From Streptomyces lydicus (GTDB lineage: Bacteria; Actinomycetota; Actinomycetes; Streptomycetales; Streptomycetaceae): a stretch of 64,000 nt of DNA. The DNA is taken from the NCBI RefSeq assembly GCF_001729485.1, contig NZ_CP017157.1, positions 4,588,001-4,652,000 on the forward strand, given 5' to 3'. Under the pieces are notes generated by a model that saw only the letters and a list, made by a program, of their open reading frames with translations, was not told the origin of the DNA and made no database searches. The first letter of the stretch is position 1; each line of letters begins with the position of its first letter. Positions 1-8,098 of the stretch are shown piece after piece. The translations under genes were made by a program, and so were the position numbers.

Positions 1-676
1 CCTCGGTGAGTGGGAACCGGCCGAGGAAGAAGTCCACGTCGAAGGTGCTGTCCACCCAGGTGGAGAGGTGGCTGCCGATCTCCGCCAGCTCGAAGGCGCG
101 GTCGCTGCGGCCGGCGTCCTCGAAGTCCACGAGGCGTACCCGGTCCCCGTCATAGAGGTAGTTGGCGATGTTGCCGTCCGTCAGTCCGAAAACCGGGTGG
201 ACGGCGTCCGCGCCGGAGACCGCCTCCAGACGCGCGCAGGCCAGCCACCGCTTCCCCGCCGCGAGTGCCTCCCTGACCACCGGCTCCCAGGAGCCGTCCG
301 GCCGGCGGGCCAGCCGGTCGCGGACGTGGGTGTCGACCCGGCGGGCGTGCCAGGCGCCGGTGGGGGTCGCGGCGACCACCTGACCGGGGACGGCACGGTG
401 CACGGCGGACAGTGCCCGGGCGAGCGCACGGAGGGCCGGCCGCGAGACGACCGTTCCGCGCAGCGGCGTCCCGTCGATCCTGGACATGGTCACCTCCGGC
501 GGTTCCGCGTCGAGGGCGGCCGTGAGCGGGGCCGGGGCGGTGCCGGGCGCGTAGCGGTGCAGCAGGGTGAGACCGCGCCACTCACGGAGCGCCTCACCGT
601 GCCCCCAAGAGGTGAAGCGCTTGGTCACCACGCCGTCGGTGAGGTGGAGTTGGTGCGTGCTGCGGAGTGCGGTCAT
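1..676 (-). CDS. Aminoglycoside phosphotransferase (APH/choline kinase-like) family protein, truncated by window edge
   Basis: Reading leftwards from ATG at 676, the frame stays open to base 1, so the C-terminus lies outside the window (225 codons seen). The protein begins MTALRSTHQLHLTDGVVTKR. Late in the visible part it carries the kinase-fold catalytic motif LTDGNIANYLYD (HGDxxxxN-like, with T in place of H and G-N for the usual G-D-x-x-x-N) followed by VRLVDFEDAGRSDRAFELAE, which corresponds to the metal-binding D-x-(E/D) segment of APH enzymes. The family phosphorylates small alcohols or antibiotics, but the substrate cannot be told here. The start is supported by GGGAGA about 8 bases upstream. 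It is divergent from the hydrolase at 783. The imperfect catalytic HGD motif makes activity uncertain. Confidence 0.75.
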   Translation of the reverse strand, partial: MTALRSTHQLHLTDGVVTKRFTSWGHGEALREWRGLTLLHRYAPGTAPAPLTAALDAEPPEVTMSRIDGTPLRGTVVSRPALRALARALSAVHRAVPGQVVAATPTGAWHARRVDTHVRDRLARRPDGSWEPVVREALAAGKRWLACARLEAVSGADAVHPVFGLTDGNIANYLYDGDRVRLVDFEDAGRSDRAFELAEIGSHLSTWVDSTFDVDFFLGRFPLTE

Positions 677-782
677 CGGCTCTCCCGTCTGCTGGTTACG
701 GTGGGGTAATGCGCCGGCGTGGCAGCCGGCGGAGGGGTGATCCGCTGCCCGCGGGCCCCCGTGAACCCATGAAAGGTGCTTC

Positions 783-1544
783 ATGACCGCAGTGCACGGC
801 GAATATCTGGACATCTCCACCCCGGACGGCGTGGCCGACGCCTTCCTCGCCCACCCCGACGACGGCCGGCCGCACCCCGGTGTCCTGCTGTACATGGATG
901 CCTTCGGGCTGCGCCCCTCGTTGGAGGAGATGGCCAAGCGCCTGGCCGGACACGGCTACACGGTGCTGACGCCCAATGTCCTGTACCGCGCCGGGCGCGC
1001 CCCGCTGGTGGACCTGCCGGACTTCATCGACGCCGACCGGGTGCCGGCGATCTTCGAGAAGCTCATCCCGCTGATCCTGGCGCTGACGCCCGAGTTGGCC
1101 ATGCGGGACGCGGGCGCCTACCTCGACTGGCTGGCCGCCTCTCCGCTGGTCTCCGACGGTCCGGTGGGCGCCACCGGTTACTGCATGGGCGGTGTCCTCG
1201 CGGTCCGTACGGCCGCGGCTCACCCCGACCGGATCGCGGCCGCGGCCGCCTTCCACGCCGGCTTCCTGGCGACCGACGCGGAGGACAGCGCGCACCGCCT
1301 CGTCGGCCCCATCACGGCGGAGCTGTACTTCGGCCACGCCGACCAGGACTCGTCGCTTCCGCCCGAGCAGATAGCGGCCCTGGAAACGGCCCTGGACAGC
1401 GCGGGCGTGCGCCACCGCACCGAGGTCTACGAGGGCGCCGAGCACGGCTACACCCAGGTCGGCACCTCCGCCTACAACGAGGAGGCCAGCGAACGCCATT
1501 GGCAGGCCCTGCTCGACCTCCTCGCGCGCAACCTTCGCCCCTGA
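783..1544 (+). CDS. Dienelactone hydrolase family protein
   Basis: A 253-residue alpha/beta hydrolase of normal family length. The nucleophile elbow is GYCMGG with Cys134, the cysteine typical of dienelactone hydrolases rather than Ser. The acid is in GHADQDS (Asp187 or 189) and the His in GAEHGY (His221). Family members open lactone rings such as dienelactone in aromatic degradation, but many paralogs have unknown substrates. There is no signal peptide, so it is cytoplasmic. The start follows AAAGGTG with proper spacing. It stands alone, divergent from the phosphotransferase and convergent with a small lipoprotein gene, and two hairpins follow it. Confidence 0.9.
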   Translation: MTAVHGEYLDISTPDGVADAFLAHPDDGRPHPGVLLYMDAFGLRPSLEEMAKRLAGHGYTVLTPNVLYRAGRAPLVDLPDFIDADRVPAIFEKLIPLILALTPELAMRDAGAYLDWLAASPLVSDGPVGATGYCMGGVLAVRTAAAHPDRIAAAAAFHAGFLATDAEDSAHRLVGPITAELYFGHADQDSSLPPEQIAALETALDSAGVRHRTEVYEGAEHGYTQVGTSAYNEEASERHWQALLDLLARNLRP

Positions 1545-1625
1545 CCACCGCCTGACGCCTGCCGCCTGACGCCGGCGGACGGCCGAGGTCTCCGGCCGGG
1601 CCCGGAGGGGCGTCGGTCGGTCCTC

Positions 1626-1681
1626 GGGCTGCGCGGGGGCGGGGTCCGGAGCGGGTCCGGTACGCGGTCCCCGCGCAGCCC
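1626..1681. terminator. Hairpin between convergent genes (first of two)
   Basis: Perfect 13-base inverted repeat, GGGCTGCGCGGGG at 1626-1638 and its complement at 1669-1681, separated by 30 bases. It lies between the stop of the hydrolase at 1544 and the stop of the opposing lipoprotein gene at 1728, the expected place for a bidirectional terminator. There is no U-tract, which is usual in Streptomyces. Confidence 0.6.
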
Positions 1682-1694
1682 TCGGGCGGTGGGC

Positions 1695-1716
1695 GGACCG
1701 GCGGCTGCGCCGGTCC
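1695..1716. terminator. Hairpin between convergent genes (second)
   Basis: Perfect 9-base arms, GGACCGGCG and CGCCGGTCC, with a GCTG loop, 11 bases before the end of the minus-strand lipoprotein gene. It probably acts as the terminator of that operon. Confidence 0.6.
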
Positions 1717-1727
1717 GGCCCCTCAGC

Positions 1728-1970
1728 TCAGTGGTCGGCGGCCGCGTCGGACTCGGCGGCCGCCGCTGCGCTCTCCGCGCCGTCGACCAGCTTGCGCATG
1801 CCCGCCAGGTCGGTGGGCGCCGGCGAAGCGGCCGACGGCGGCGCGGTCGGTGTGGCGGTGGCGCCCGAGGCGTCGCCCTCGGCACGTACGCCGTTGCCGC
1901 ACCCGGTGACCAGCAGGCCGCAGACCAGGGTGGTCGCCGCGAGGACGGCGGCCTGGACGGTGCGGGTCAC
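1728..1970 (-). CDS. Small secreted lipoprotein, function unknown
   Basis: An 80-residue protein starting at GTG 1970, whose start overlaps the stop of the upstream gene (GTGA), implying translational coupling. It begins VTRTVQAAVLAATTLVCGLLVTGC: a short basic N-terminus, a hydrophobic stretch, then a lipobox VTGC with the modified Cys near residue 24. After the Cys comes a Ser/Thr/Ala/Pro-rich linker and an Ala/Glu/Asp-rich tail that is probably helical. No catalytic motif is visible. It sits downstream of a secreted helical protein and a two-component system on the same strand, so a sensing or envelope-stress accessory role is possible but is only inference. Confidence 0.7.
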   Translation of the reverse strand: MTRTVQAAVLAATTLVCGLLVTGCGNGVRAEGDASGATATPTAPPSAASPAPTDLAGMRKLVDGAESAAAAAESDAAADH

Positions 1971-2395
1971 GACGCGGTGTTGTTCTGCGTCCGGCACCAG
2001 GTGGCCACCTTGGCGAGGTCCTTCTCCCGCTGCTGGAGCGTGGGGACGAGGGACTTGCGGTGGTCCAGCTTGTGGTTGAGGAAGGTGGCGATCTCGGTGT
2101 GGCCGGCCGCCTTCGCCTTCTCGACCCGCTTCTCCAGGCGGGCGATCGAGCCGCGCACCGTGACCTTGCCCTGCAGCCGGGCGAGCGCCCGGTGGAGACG
2201 CTTCTCGATCTTCGGGGCGCGCTTGCACAGGGCGCGCGCGCCGTCGCCGGTGTGGGTCTTGGCAGCGGCGGACGACGTCGAGGGCGCGGCGGGGGTGTTG
2301 TCCGCGGCCACGGCGGTGCCGGCGATGCCGAGCAGGGCGGTGCCGGCGGCCACCGAAGCGACGGCGATGTTCCGGGTCCGGATCCGGGTGGGCAT
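1967..2395 (-). CDS. Secreted helical protein of unknown function
   Basis: 142 residues, starting MPTRIRTRN after an excellent GAGGAGAA ribosome-binding site. Residues 1-31 form a signal peptide ending in AVA-AD. The mature part has a Thr/Ser/Ala-rich linker (32-52) and then a charged, heptad-like region (53-135) with two Cys, at 57 (ALCKRAP) and 134 (TWCRTQ), flanking the helices and possibly disulfide-paired. I do not recognise a family. It lies directly downstream of a histidine kinase gene on the same strand, after a 176-bp gap packed with GTACGG repeats, and it overlaps the next lipoprotein gene. It may be the target or ligand-side partner of the two-component system, but this is inference. 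Confidence 0.8.
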   Translation of the reverse strand: MPTRIRTRNIAVASVAAGTALLGIAGTAVAADNTPAAPSTSSAAAKTHTGDGARALCKRAPKIEKRLHRALARLQGKVTVRGSIARLEKRVEKAKAAGHTEIATFLNHKLDHRKSLVPTLQQREKDLAKVATWCRTQNNTAS

Positions 2396-2426
2396 GGGCT
2401 TCTCCTCGTGCGGTTCGTTGCGTGAC

Positions 2427-2538
2427 GTACGGCTCGTTGCGCGGGTGGTGCGTCGCACGTGAGGTGCGTTGCGCCGCGTACGGTTCCTGCCTGCGTACGG
2501 GCGTCGCCCTCGTGCGTACGGGCGCCGCGTGCGTACGG
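2427..2538 (-). promoter_or_regulatory. Cluster of five GTACGG repeats upstream of the secreted protein gene
   Basis: GTACGG occurs at 2427, 2478, 2495, 2516 and 2533. The last three copies extend to TGCGTACGG, and the last four are spaced 17, 21 and 17 bases apart. The array fills the gap between the histidine kinase stop and the secreted-protein start, and so covers the promoter of the latter. OmpR-type regulators bind direct repeats, so this could be the operator of the adjacent response regulator. CGTACG-like words are common in Streptomyces, which tempers confidence. Confidence 0.4.
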
Positions 2539-2571
2539 TCGGCGGGCTCGGTGCCCGCCCACGGGGAGAAG

Positions 2572-4095
2572 TTAGAGGCGCTCCTTGTGGAAACCTTGTG
2601 GCCGTTCGACGGGCTCGGCCAGCCAGTCCCGGTGAGCGGGCAGTTGCGCCGGCCGCGGCCGGTCCGGGGTCGCCGCGGGGAAGGCGACCTCGAAGCGGGC
2701 GCCCCGGCCGTCCGGGCCGTCCAGGACGCGCAGCCGCGCCCGGTGCAGGGCGGCCTGCTGGGCGACGAGGGTGAGGCCCAGGCCGGATCCGGTGCTGTCC
2801 CGGCCGCGGTGGAACCGCTGGAAGACCACCTCCCGGTGCTCCGGCGGGATGCCGGGGCCGCGGTCGTCGACGCACAGCACGACGTGGCGGGCCGCCGCCG
2901 GTGTCCGTGACTCCCCCGGCCCCGTCGGCCCGGCGGCGTGCAGCGCGATCCGCACCTGGCCGGCCCCTCCCGCCGCGGGCCGGCCGTGGACCAGGGCGTT
3001 CGTCACGAGGTTGTCCACCAGGGAGCGCAGACCGGGGCGCCAGCCATGGATCGTCAGGCCGGGGCTGCTGTCGACGGTCACTTCGGCCGCGGGGTTCCGG
3101 CGGCGGGCGTCCGCGGCGGCCTCGTCGGCGAGTTCGGCGAGGTCGATCAGCTCAAAGGCGTCCGCCTCGACGAGATCGCCCTGGCCGAGCGCCCTGAGCA
3201 TCACCAACAGGCCCAGCAGACGGGCGTGTTCACGGCGCAGATCGTCCACCGTCTCGGCCCGGTCGGTGGGGTCGAGGTCCTGGAACGCGTCGAGGATGTC
3301 GAGGTTGGTCTGCATGCTCATCAGGGGCGTGCGCAGTTCGTGGGACGCGGCGGCGGAGAAGGAGCGTGCGGCGGCCAGCGCCTCGGCGGTCCGGGCGGCT
3401 TGTTCGTCGTAGCGGGCCAGGAAGGTCTGCAGCGTCCGGGCGAGGTCGTCGACCTCGGTGATCCGGGTGGGGAGGTGGTCCAGGCGGGCCACGCTGGTGT
3501 GCGGGTCGAGTCCGCTGGTGGCCTGCTGCAGACGCCGCAGCGGCCGGGCGGCGCGCGCGGCGAGGAGCCAGGCCGCGGCGCCCGACGGTACGGCGGCGAG
3601 CAGGGCGACGGTGAGGACCCTGCGGCGCACCAGCCCGATCTGCGCCTCACGCGCGGTGTCCGGGGAGAAGAGCCACAGCATTCCGCGCGCGCCGGCCCCG
3701 CCGCCGGTGACCGGAACGGCCAGTACCCGCCAGCTGTCGCCGTGCGCGTGCACGGTTGCCGGGCGGCCGGTGCGGGCCGGCAGCGGTACCGACACATCGG
3801 GCTGCGGGCCGTCGAGGACGGTGCCGCCGGGGCCGGCCAGCCGGACCCCGACATCGAGGGCAGCGGTGAACAGCTTCTGCCGCCGGGCCTGTTCGGCGTG
3901 CGGGCGGCCGTGCGAGGAGGCCCGCAGCACGCCGCGCGCGGCGACCGCGACGCTCTGTGCGCGTTCGGTGAGGCGCTGGTCGGCCTGGGTGCGCAGGTCC
4001 TTGGCCACCAGTGCCACCAGCAGCCAGCCGGAGGCGGCCACCAGCAGGGGCACCACGAGTCCGACGACGAGCGCGATGCGGGTGGAGAGCCTCAT
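2572..4095 (-). CDS. Two-component sensor histidine kinase
   Basis: 507 residues. Membrane segment 1 is at about 7-31, an extracytoplasmic sensor region at about 33-155, membrane segment 2 at about 163-183, a HAMP-like linker at about 184-235, then HisKA with the phosphoacceptor in AAASHELRTPLMS (His252). The ATPase domain has VDNLVTNALVHG (N box), VDDRGPGIPPEHREVVF (G1/F boxes) and GSGLGLTLV (G2). All boxes are intact. It autophosphorylates and passes phosphate to the response regulator encoded just upstream, whose TGA overlaps its ATG (ATGA at 4092-4095). The signal is unknown. The adjacent secreted protein and lipoprotein may be part of the same response. Confidence 0.95.
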   Translation of the reverse strand: MRLSTRIALVVGLVVPLLVAASGWLLVALVAKDLRTQADQRLTERAQSVAVAARGVLRASSHGRPHAEQARRQKLFTAALDVGVRLAGPGGTVLDGPQPDVSVPLPARTGRPATVHAHGDSWRVLAVPVTGGGAGARGMLWLFSPDTAREAQIGLVRRRVLTVALLAAVPSGAAAWLLAARAARPLRRLQQATSGLDPHTSVARLDHLPTRITEVDDLARTLQTFLARYDEQAARTAEALAAARSFSAAASHELRTPLMSMQTNLDILDAFQDLDPTDRAETVDDLRREHARLLGLLVMLRALGQGDLVEADAFELIDLAELADEAAADARRRNPAAEVTVDSSPGLTIHGWRPGLRSLVDNLVTNALVHGRPAAGGAGQVRIALHAAGPTGPGESRTPAAARHVVLCVDDRGPGIPPEHREVVFQRFHRGRDSTGSGLGLTLVAQQAALHRARLRVLDGPDGRGARFEVAFPAATPDRPRPAQLPAHRDWLAEPVERPQGFHKERL

Positions 4096-4820
4096 CGCGC
4101 CGAGCCCCCCGCCCCGGCCGCGGGGCCGCCGTCGTCGCGGAGGACGAAGCCCACGCCGCGCACGGTGTGGACGATCCGGTCACGTCCGCCGGCCTCCAGC
4201 TTGCGCCGCAGATAGCTGACGAAGGTGTCGACGGCGTCGGTCCGTACGTCGAAGTCGTAGCCCCAGACCCGTTCCAGGAGCTGGTCGCGGGTCAGGACCT
4301 GACCGGCGTTGCGGGCCAGCACCTCCAGCAGCGCGAACTCGCGCCGGGTGAGGGACAGCTCCTGGTCGTCGAGGCACGCCCGGTGGGCCGTCGGGTCGAG
4401 CAGCAGGCCGCCGACGCGCACCGTGTCGGTGGCGGCGGGCGGGCGGCGGCGCAGCAGGGCGTGCAGGCGCAGCACCAGCTCGTCGAGGGCGAACGGCTTG
4501 ACGAGGTAGTCGTCGCCGCCCGCCTGGAGGCCGGCGACCCGGTCGGCGACCTCGTCGAGGGCGGAGAGCATGAGGACCGGTATGTCGTTGCCGTCCTCGC
4601 GCAGCCGCCGGCACACCGTGATGCCGTCGAGGTCGGGCATCGAGATGTCGAGGACCATGACGTCCGGTGGTGTGTGCGTCAGCCGTTCCAGCGCGTCCCG
4701 GCCGCCGTCCGCCAGACTCACCGTGAAGCCGTTGAGCCGCAGTCCGCGCCCGAGCGACCGCCGGATCGCCGCGTCGTCGTCCACCAGCAGAACCCGGCCG
4801 GTGCTGAGCGGTCCCGTCAT
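4092..4820 (-). CDS. OmpR/PhoB-family response regulator
   Basis: 242 residues. The receiver domain (about 8-120) has the acidic pair in LLVDDDAAIR, phosphoacceptor Asp58 in VMVLDISMPDLDG, the switch Ser in LMLSALDE and Lys in YLVKPF. The C-terminal winged helix (about 140-235) has LTRREFALLEVLARNAGQVLTRDQLLERVWGYDFD and ends with VDTFVSYLRRKLE and TVRGVGFVL, the classic OmpR/PhoB DNA-binding signature. It is the first gene of the operon with the sensor kinase (4-base overlap). A likely binding target is the GTACGG array at 2427-2538, but this is inference. Confidence 0.96.
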   Translation of the reverse strand: MTGPLSTGRVLLVDDDAAIRRSLGRGLRLNGFTVSLADGGRDALERLTHTPPDVMVLDISMPDLDGITVCRRLREDGNDIPVLMLSALDEVADRVAGLQAGGDDYLVKPFALDELVLRLHALLRRRPPAATDTVRVGGLLLDPTAHRACLDDQELSLTRREFALLEVLARNAGQVLTRDQLLERVWGYDFDVRTDAVDTFVSYLRRKLEAGGRDRIVHTVRGVGFVLRDDGGPAAGAGGSAR

Positions 4821-5029
4821 TCTTGTCTGCCTCCGTGCCTCGCCGTTGCCGAAGCATCATGCGTCATGGCGGCGACGAGCGGGGGCGCGGGTGGCAGAAC
4901 GGATCTCCTCGGCTCCTGGGTGTACGAGGGAACGCACTGTGTCCGCTTTATGTCTTGTCGGGTGGGCACCTGCCCCGCACTGTCGATGCCGACAGCCTTG
5001 ATCACCGTCACGGAGGCCCGTACACCGCC

Positions 5030-5743
5030 ATGAACACCGAACGTGAGACCGCCGTCCGCGCCGAGCTCGAAGAATTCATCCAGACCCGGGAATTCAGCTG
5101 CCTGGGGGCGCGTGCCGCACTGAAACGCGACAGCATCACGCACCGGCATTACCGAAGAATGGGTGAGGCGTCCTCGGCCGCCGAGAACCACCGTGATCTC
5201 GTCGAGTACGTCCGTACCGTACGGCCCCTGCTCTCGGACCAGAGTTTCCGTACCTTCGTGGCGACGTTCGACGAGCCCGGCACGGTGGATGAACTCGCCT
5301 ACGAGGGGCTGATATGGCAGCACCTGCAGCTCATGCACGACCTCGACAGCCGGAGTTTCGGGCTGGACAAGGGCGCGACGTCGGACCCCGCCCTGCCCAA
5401 CTTCGGGTTTCACACCGGCGGGCACGCGTTCTTCGTCGTGGGGATGCACCCCGGTGCGTCCCGGGCGAGCCGCCGCTTCTCCGCGTCGGCGATCGCTTTC
5501 AATTCGCTGGCGCAGTTCGTGCTTCTCGGGGAGAAGTTCTACTCGATGCAGGGCGCGATCCGCCGGCGCGAGAACAAGAACAACGGGTCGGTGAATCCGA
5601 GTTTCACGGAGTACGAGTACGAGCAGCCGGCGCGGCACTTCTCCGGCCGGTTCACGGAGGAGGACTGGCAGTGCCCGTACGCCTCGCGGCACGAGCCGGC
5701 CACCGAGGACTTCACGGCGGGGCTGATGGGGCACGGGCGGTAG
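5030..5743 (+). CDS. YqcI/YcgG family protein
   Basis: 237 residues starting MNTERETAVR after GGAGG at good spacing. It contains NFGFHTGGHAFFVVGMHPGASRASRRF and later FTEEDWQCPYASRH, which match what I know of the YqcI/YcgG (FPC/CPF motif) family. Members have no firmly established reaction, although relatives occur in biosynthetic clusters and appear to be iron-linked. No signal peptide or membrane segment is seen. It is divergent from the two-component system with a 209-bp gap, and convergent with the ABC exporter operon (21-bp gap). Confidence 0.8.
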   Translation: MNTERETAVRAELEEFIQTREFSCLGARAALKRDSITHRHYRRMGEASSAAENHRDLVEYVRTVRPLLSDQSFRTFVATFDEPGTVDELAYEGLIWQHLQLMHDLDSRSFGLDKGATSDPALPNFGFHTGGHAFFVVGMHPGASRASRRFSASAIAFNSLAQFVLLGEKFYSMQGAIRRRENKNNGSVNPSFTEYEYEQPARHFSGRFTEEDWQCPYASRHEPATEDFTAGLMGHGR

Positions 5744-5764
5744 GCGGGCGGCCGGAGCCGGCCC

Positions 5765-8095
5765 TCAGCGCACGGCCGACGCCGAGTCCGCCAGCCGGCG
5801 GCGGGCGGCGCGGGCGGCCGGCAGGGCCGAGGCCGCGGCGGAGACCGTCACCGCGAGGGCGATGACCAGCGCCAGCACGCCGAGGGCCGGGCGCTGTGCG
5901 ATGCCGGTGCCCCAGCCGCTCGCGTCGCCCTGGAGGTCGATCAGCCACCGGGAGGCGAGGACGCCCAGCACCGTACCGGCCAGGGCGGCGGCCAGGGTGA
6001 CGAAGGCGGTGGCCGAGACGATCACGGCGGTGATCTGGCGCGGGGTGAGGCCGACCGCCCGGAGCGCGAGCAGGTCGCGGCCGCGGTCGCGGACCGCGGT
6101 GCCGACGGTCGTGGCCAGTTCCGCGAGTCCGATCAGCGTGAGCACCGCGATCAGGCCGGCGGCGACGGCGCGGACCGTCGCGAGCTGCTCGGCGGGGTTG
6201 GGGACCTGGCGCACCTCGAGCCGGCCGCCGGACGCTTCGGTGAGGGCGTCGCGTACGGCGGCGGGGTCGGTGCCGTGGCGCAGGACCAGGTTGTAGAAGT
6301 CGGGGCGGGGCGGTTGCGGGGTCGGGGTGGCGGTGTCCCCGTCGCGCAGGGTGTCCAGGGTGGTGGAGATGACGCGGCCGGCGTCGGCGGTCTCGATGCT
6401 CCGGCCGACGATGTGCAGGACGTGCGGCCGGCCGGCGACGGTCATCCGTACCCAGTCGCCGACGTGTGCGTCGAGCAGCTCCAGCAGGCCCTGCCCGGCG
6501 ACCGCCTCGTCGGGGCCGCGCACGGCGCGGCCCTCGGCGACGGCGAAGGGATAGGGGCGGGCCAGGGTGCCGAGCCCGCGCAGGGTGATGGTGCCGGTCT
6601 GGCCGGGGACGAGGGCCTGTACCTCGGCACCCGGGTAGGCGGTCAACTGGCTTTTCCCGGCGAGGAGTTGGCGTACGGCAGGGTCGTCGAGGGTGTCGGA
6701 GCGGGCGGTGAGGGCCGCGGCCAGGCCGACGCTTTCGGGGCGGGCGGTGAAGCGGTCCACCGTGGTCCAGGCGCCCAGGGCGATGGTGATGAGCAGCAGG
6801 GGCACGGCCAGGCGGGCCACCGCCGCCGAGGAACGCAGCGGGCGGTGGAAGGCGCCGCGCCAGCCGAGGACGAGGGCCGGTGGGATCTTGAGGCCGAGGG
6901 CGCGCCGGGTCAGGGCGGAGGGCCGGCCGGCGGTGGCAGCGGCCGCGCGGGCGACCGGGACCGGCGGCACCCGTCCGGCGCGCCAGGCGGTGAGGCAGGT
7001 CGCCGAGCCGATGAAGGCCACCACGCCGCCGCAGATGGCCAGGGGCAGCCAGGTGTGCTCGGGGAGTTGCCGCCACACGGCCGTCGCCTCGCCGATCCGG
7101 CCGGGCGCCAGGGGGCCGAGGAACTGGGTGACGAGCGCGCCGAGGGTGACGCCCAGCAGCGCGAAGCCGAGGTGCAGGGCGAGGAACATGCGGACGACCT
7201 GGCCGGGGGTGAAGCCGATGGCCTTGAGGACGGAGATGTCGCGGAGGTGGCCGCGGATCCTGCTGCTGATGGCGCCGCCCACCGCCAGCGCCGCGGCGAA
7301 CAGCGCGCCGAGCCCGAAGAGGCCGAGAAGCCGGGCGAGCAGGCTGTTGTCGCCGGCGGCGTCGGCGCGGGCCTGGCGCCAGGTGGAGACATCGGTGATC
7401 TGGTCGGCGCCGAGCCGGGTGACGGCCCGCTGGACGACGTAGTCGGTGTCCGCGGGATTGCCGAGCCGGAGGCCGATGGTGCGGCCGTGCTGGTCCTGGC
7501 CGGCGCCGGAGGCGGCGAGGGTCCGGGGCAGCACCCAGCCGACGCCGGGGGTCTCCCCCGCGCGGAAGGGGACTTCGGCGGAGTCCGCGATGCCGACGAC
7601 CCGCAGGGGGGCGGTGAAGCCGCTCAGCGCCAGGGAATCGCCCGGTTTCGCCCAGATTGCATGGGCCACCGAGGTGTCGAGGACGATGCCCCGGGTGGCG
7701 CCGGCGTCGGCCCGGCCGTCGAGCCAGCGGCCGGCGACGACCTGCGGGGCGGCGGTGGCCGGGAGCCGGGATGTGCCGCGCAGTTCGAGGGTGGCCCGGG
7801 CACCGCCGGGCTGGAGGCCGGCCGTCGCGCGGACCGTGGGGAACGGGCCGGAGGCGGCGCGTACCTCGTCCAGTGCGGCGAGCGAGCCGGCCGGCGCGCC
7901 GGCCTTGGTGTGGATCCAGACGTGGGCGCCGGAGGACTGGGTGAAGACCCGCTGCCAGGGGTCGGTGGCGTACGCGAAGAGGGCGGTGGCCAGCAGCAGG
8001 GAGATGGTGATGCCGGCCGTGGCCAGCACGATGAGCACGGCCGCGGGGCGGTGTGCGCGCAGGTGTGCCCGGGTCCAGCGGGCGGCCGCTCGCAC
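5765..8095 (-). CDS. ABC exporter permease, FtsX/MacB-like, double FtsX domain
   Basis: 776 residues, the large form with two FtsX units. Membrane segment 1 is at about 18-42 (AVLIVLATAGITISLLLATALFA). A long extracytoplasmic domain follows, then a first membrane cluster with LLGLFGLGALFAAALAVGGAI, the cytoplasmic motif ISVLKAIGFTPGQVVRMFLALH, two further helices, a second external domain, and a C-terminal cluster with LLALRAVGLTPRQITAVIVSATAFVTL and LASRWLIDLQG. Proteins of this class extrude lipids or peptides, or move lipoproteins, with a MacB-type ATPase, which is encoded immediately upstream (3-bp gap). The substrate is unknown. It is the last gene of a PadR-ATPase-permease operon. Confidence 0.93.
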   Translation of the reverse strand: MRAAARWTRAHLRAHRPAAVLIVLATAGITISLLLATALFAYATDPWQRVFTQSSGAHVWIHTKAGAPAGSLAALDEVRAASGPFPTVRATAGLQPGGARATLELRGTSRLPATAAPQVVAGRWLDGRADAGATRGIVLDTSVAHAIWAKPGDSLALSGFTAPLRVVGIADSAEVPFRAGETPGVGWVLPRTLAASGAGQDQHGRTIGLRLGNPADTDYVVQRAVTRLGADQITDVSTWRQARADAAGDNSLLARLLGLFGLGALFAAALAVGGAISSRIRGHLRDISVLKAIGFTPGQVVRMFLALHLGFALLGVTLGALVTQFLGPLAPGRIGEATAVWRQLPEHTWLPLAICGGVVAFIGSATCLTAWRAGRVPPVPVARAAAATAGRPSALTRRALGLKIPPALVLGWRGAFHRPLRSSAAVARLAVPLLLITIALGAWTTVDRFTARPESVGLAAALTARSDTLDDPAVRQLLAGKSQLTAYPGAEVQALVPGQTGTITLRGLGTLARPYPFAVAEGRAVRGPDEAVAGQGLLELLDAHVGDWVRMTVAGRPHVLHIVGRSIETADAGRVISTTLDTLRDGDTATPTPQPPRPDFYNLVLRHGTDPAAVRDALTEASGGRLEVRQVPNPAEQLATVRAVAAGLIAVLTLIGLAELATTVGTAVRDRGRDLLALRAVGLTPRQITAVIVSATAFVTLAAALAGTVLGVLASRWLIDLQGDASGWGTGIAQRPALGVLALVIALAVTVSAAASALPAARAARRRLADSASAVR

Positions 8096-8098
8096 CGG

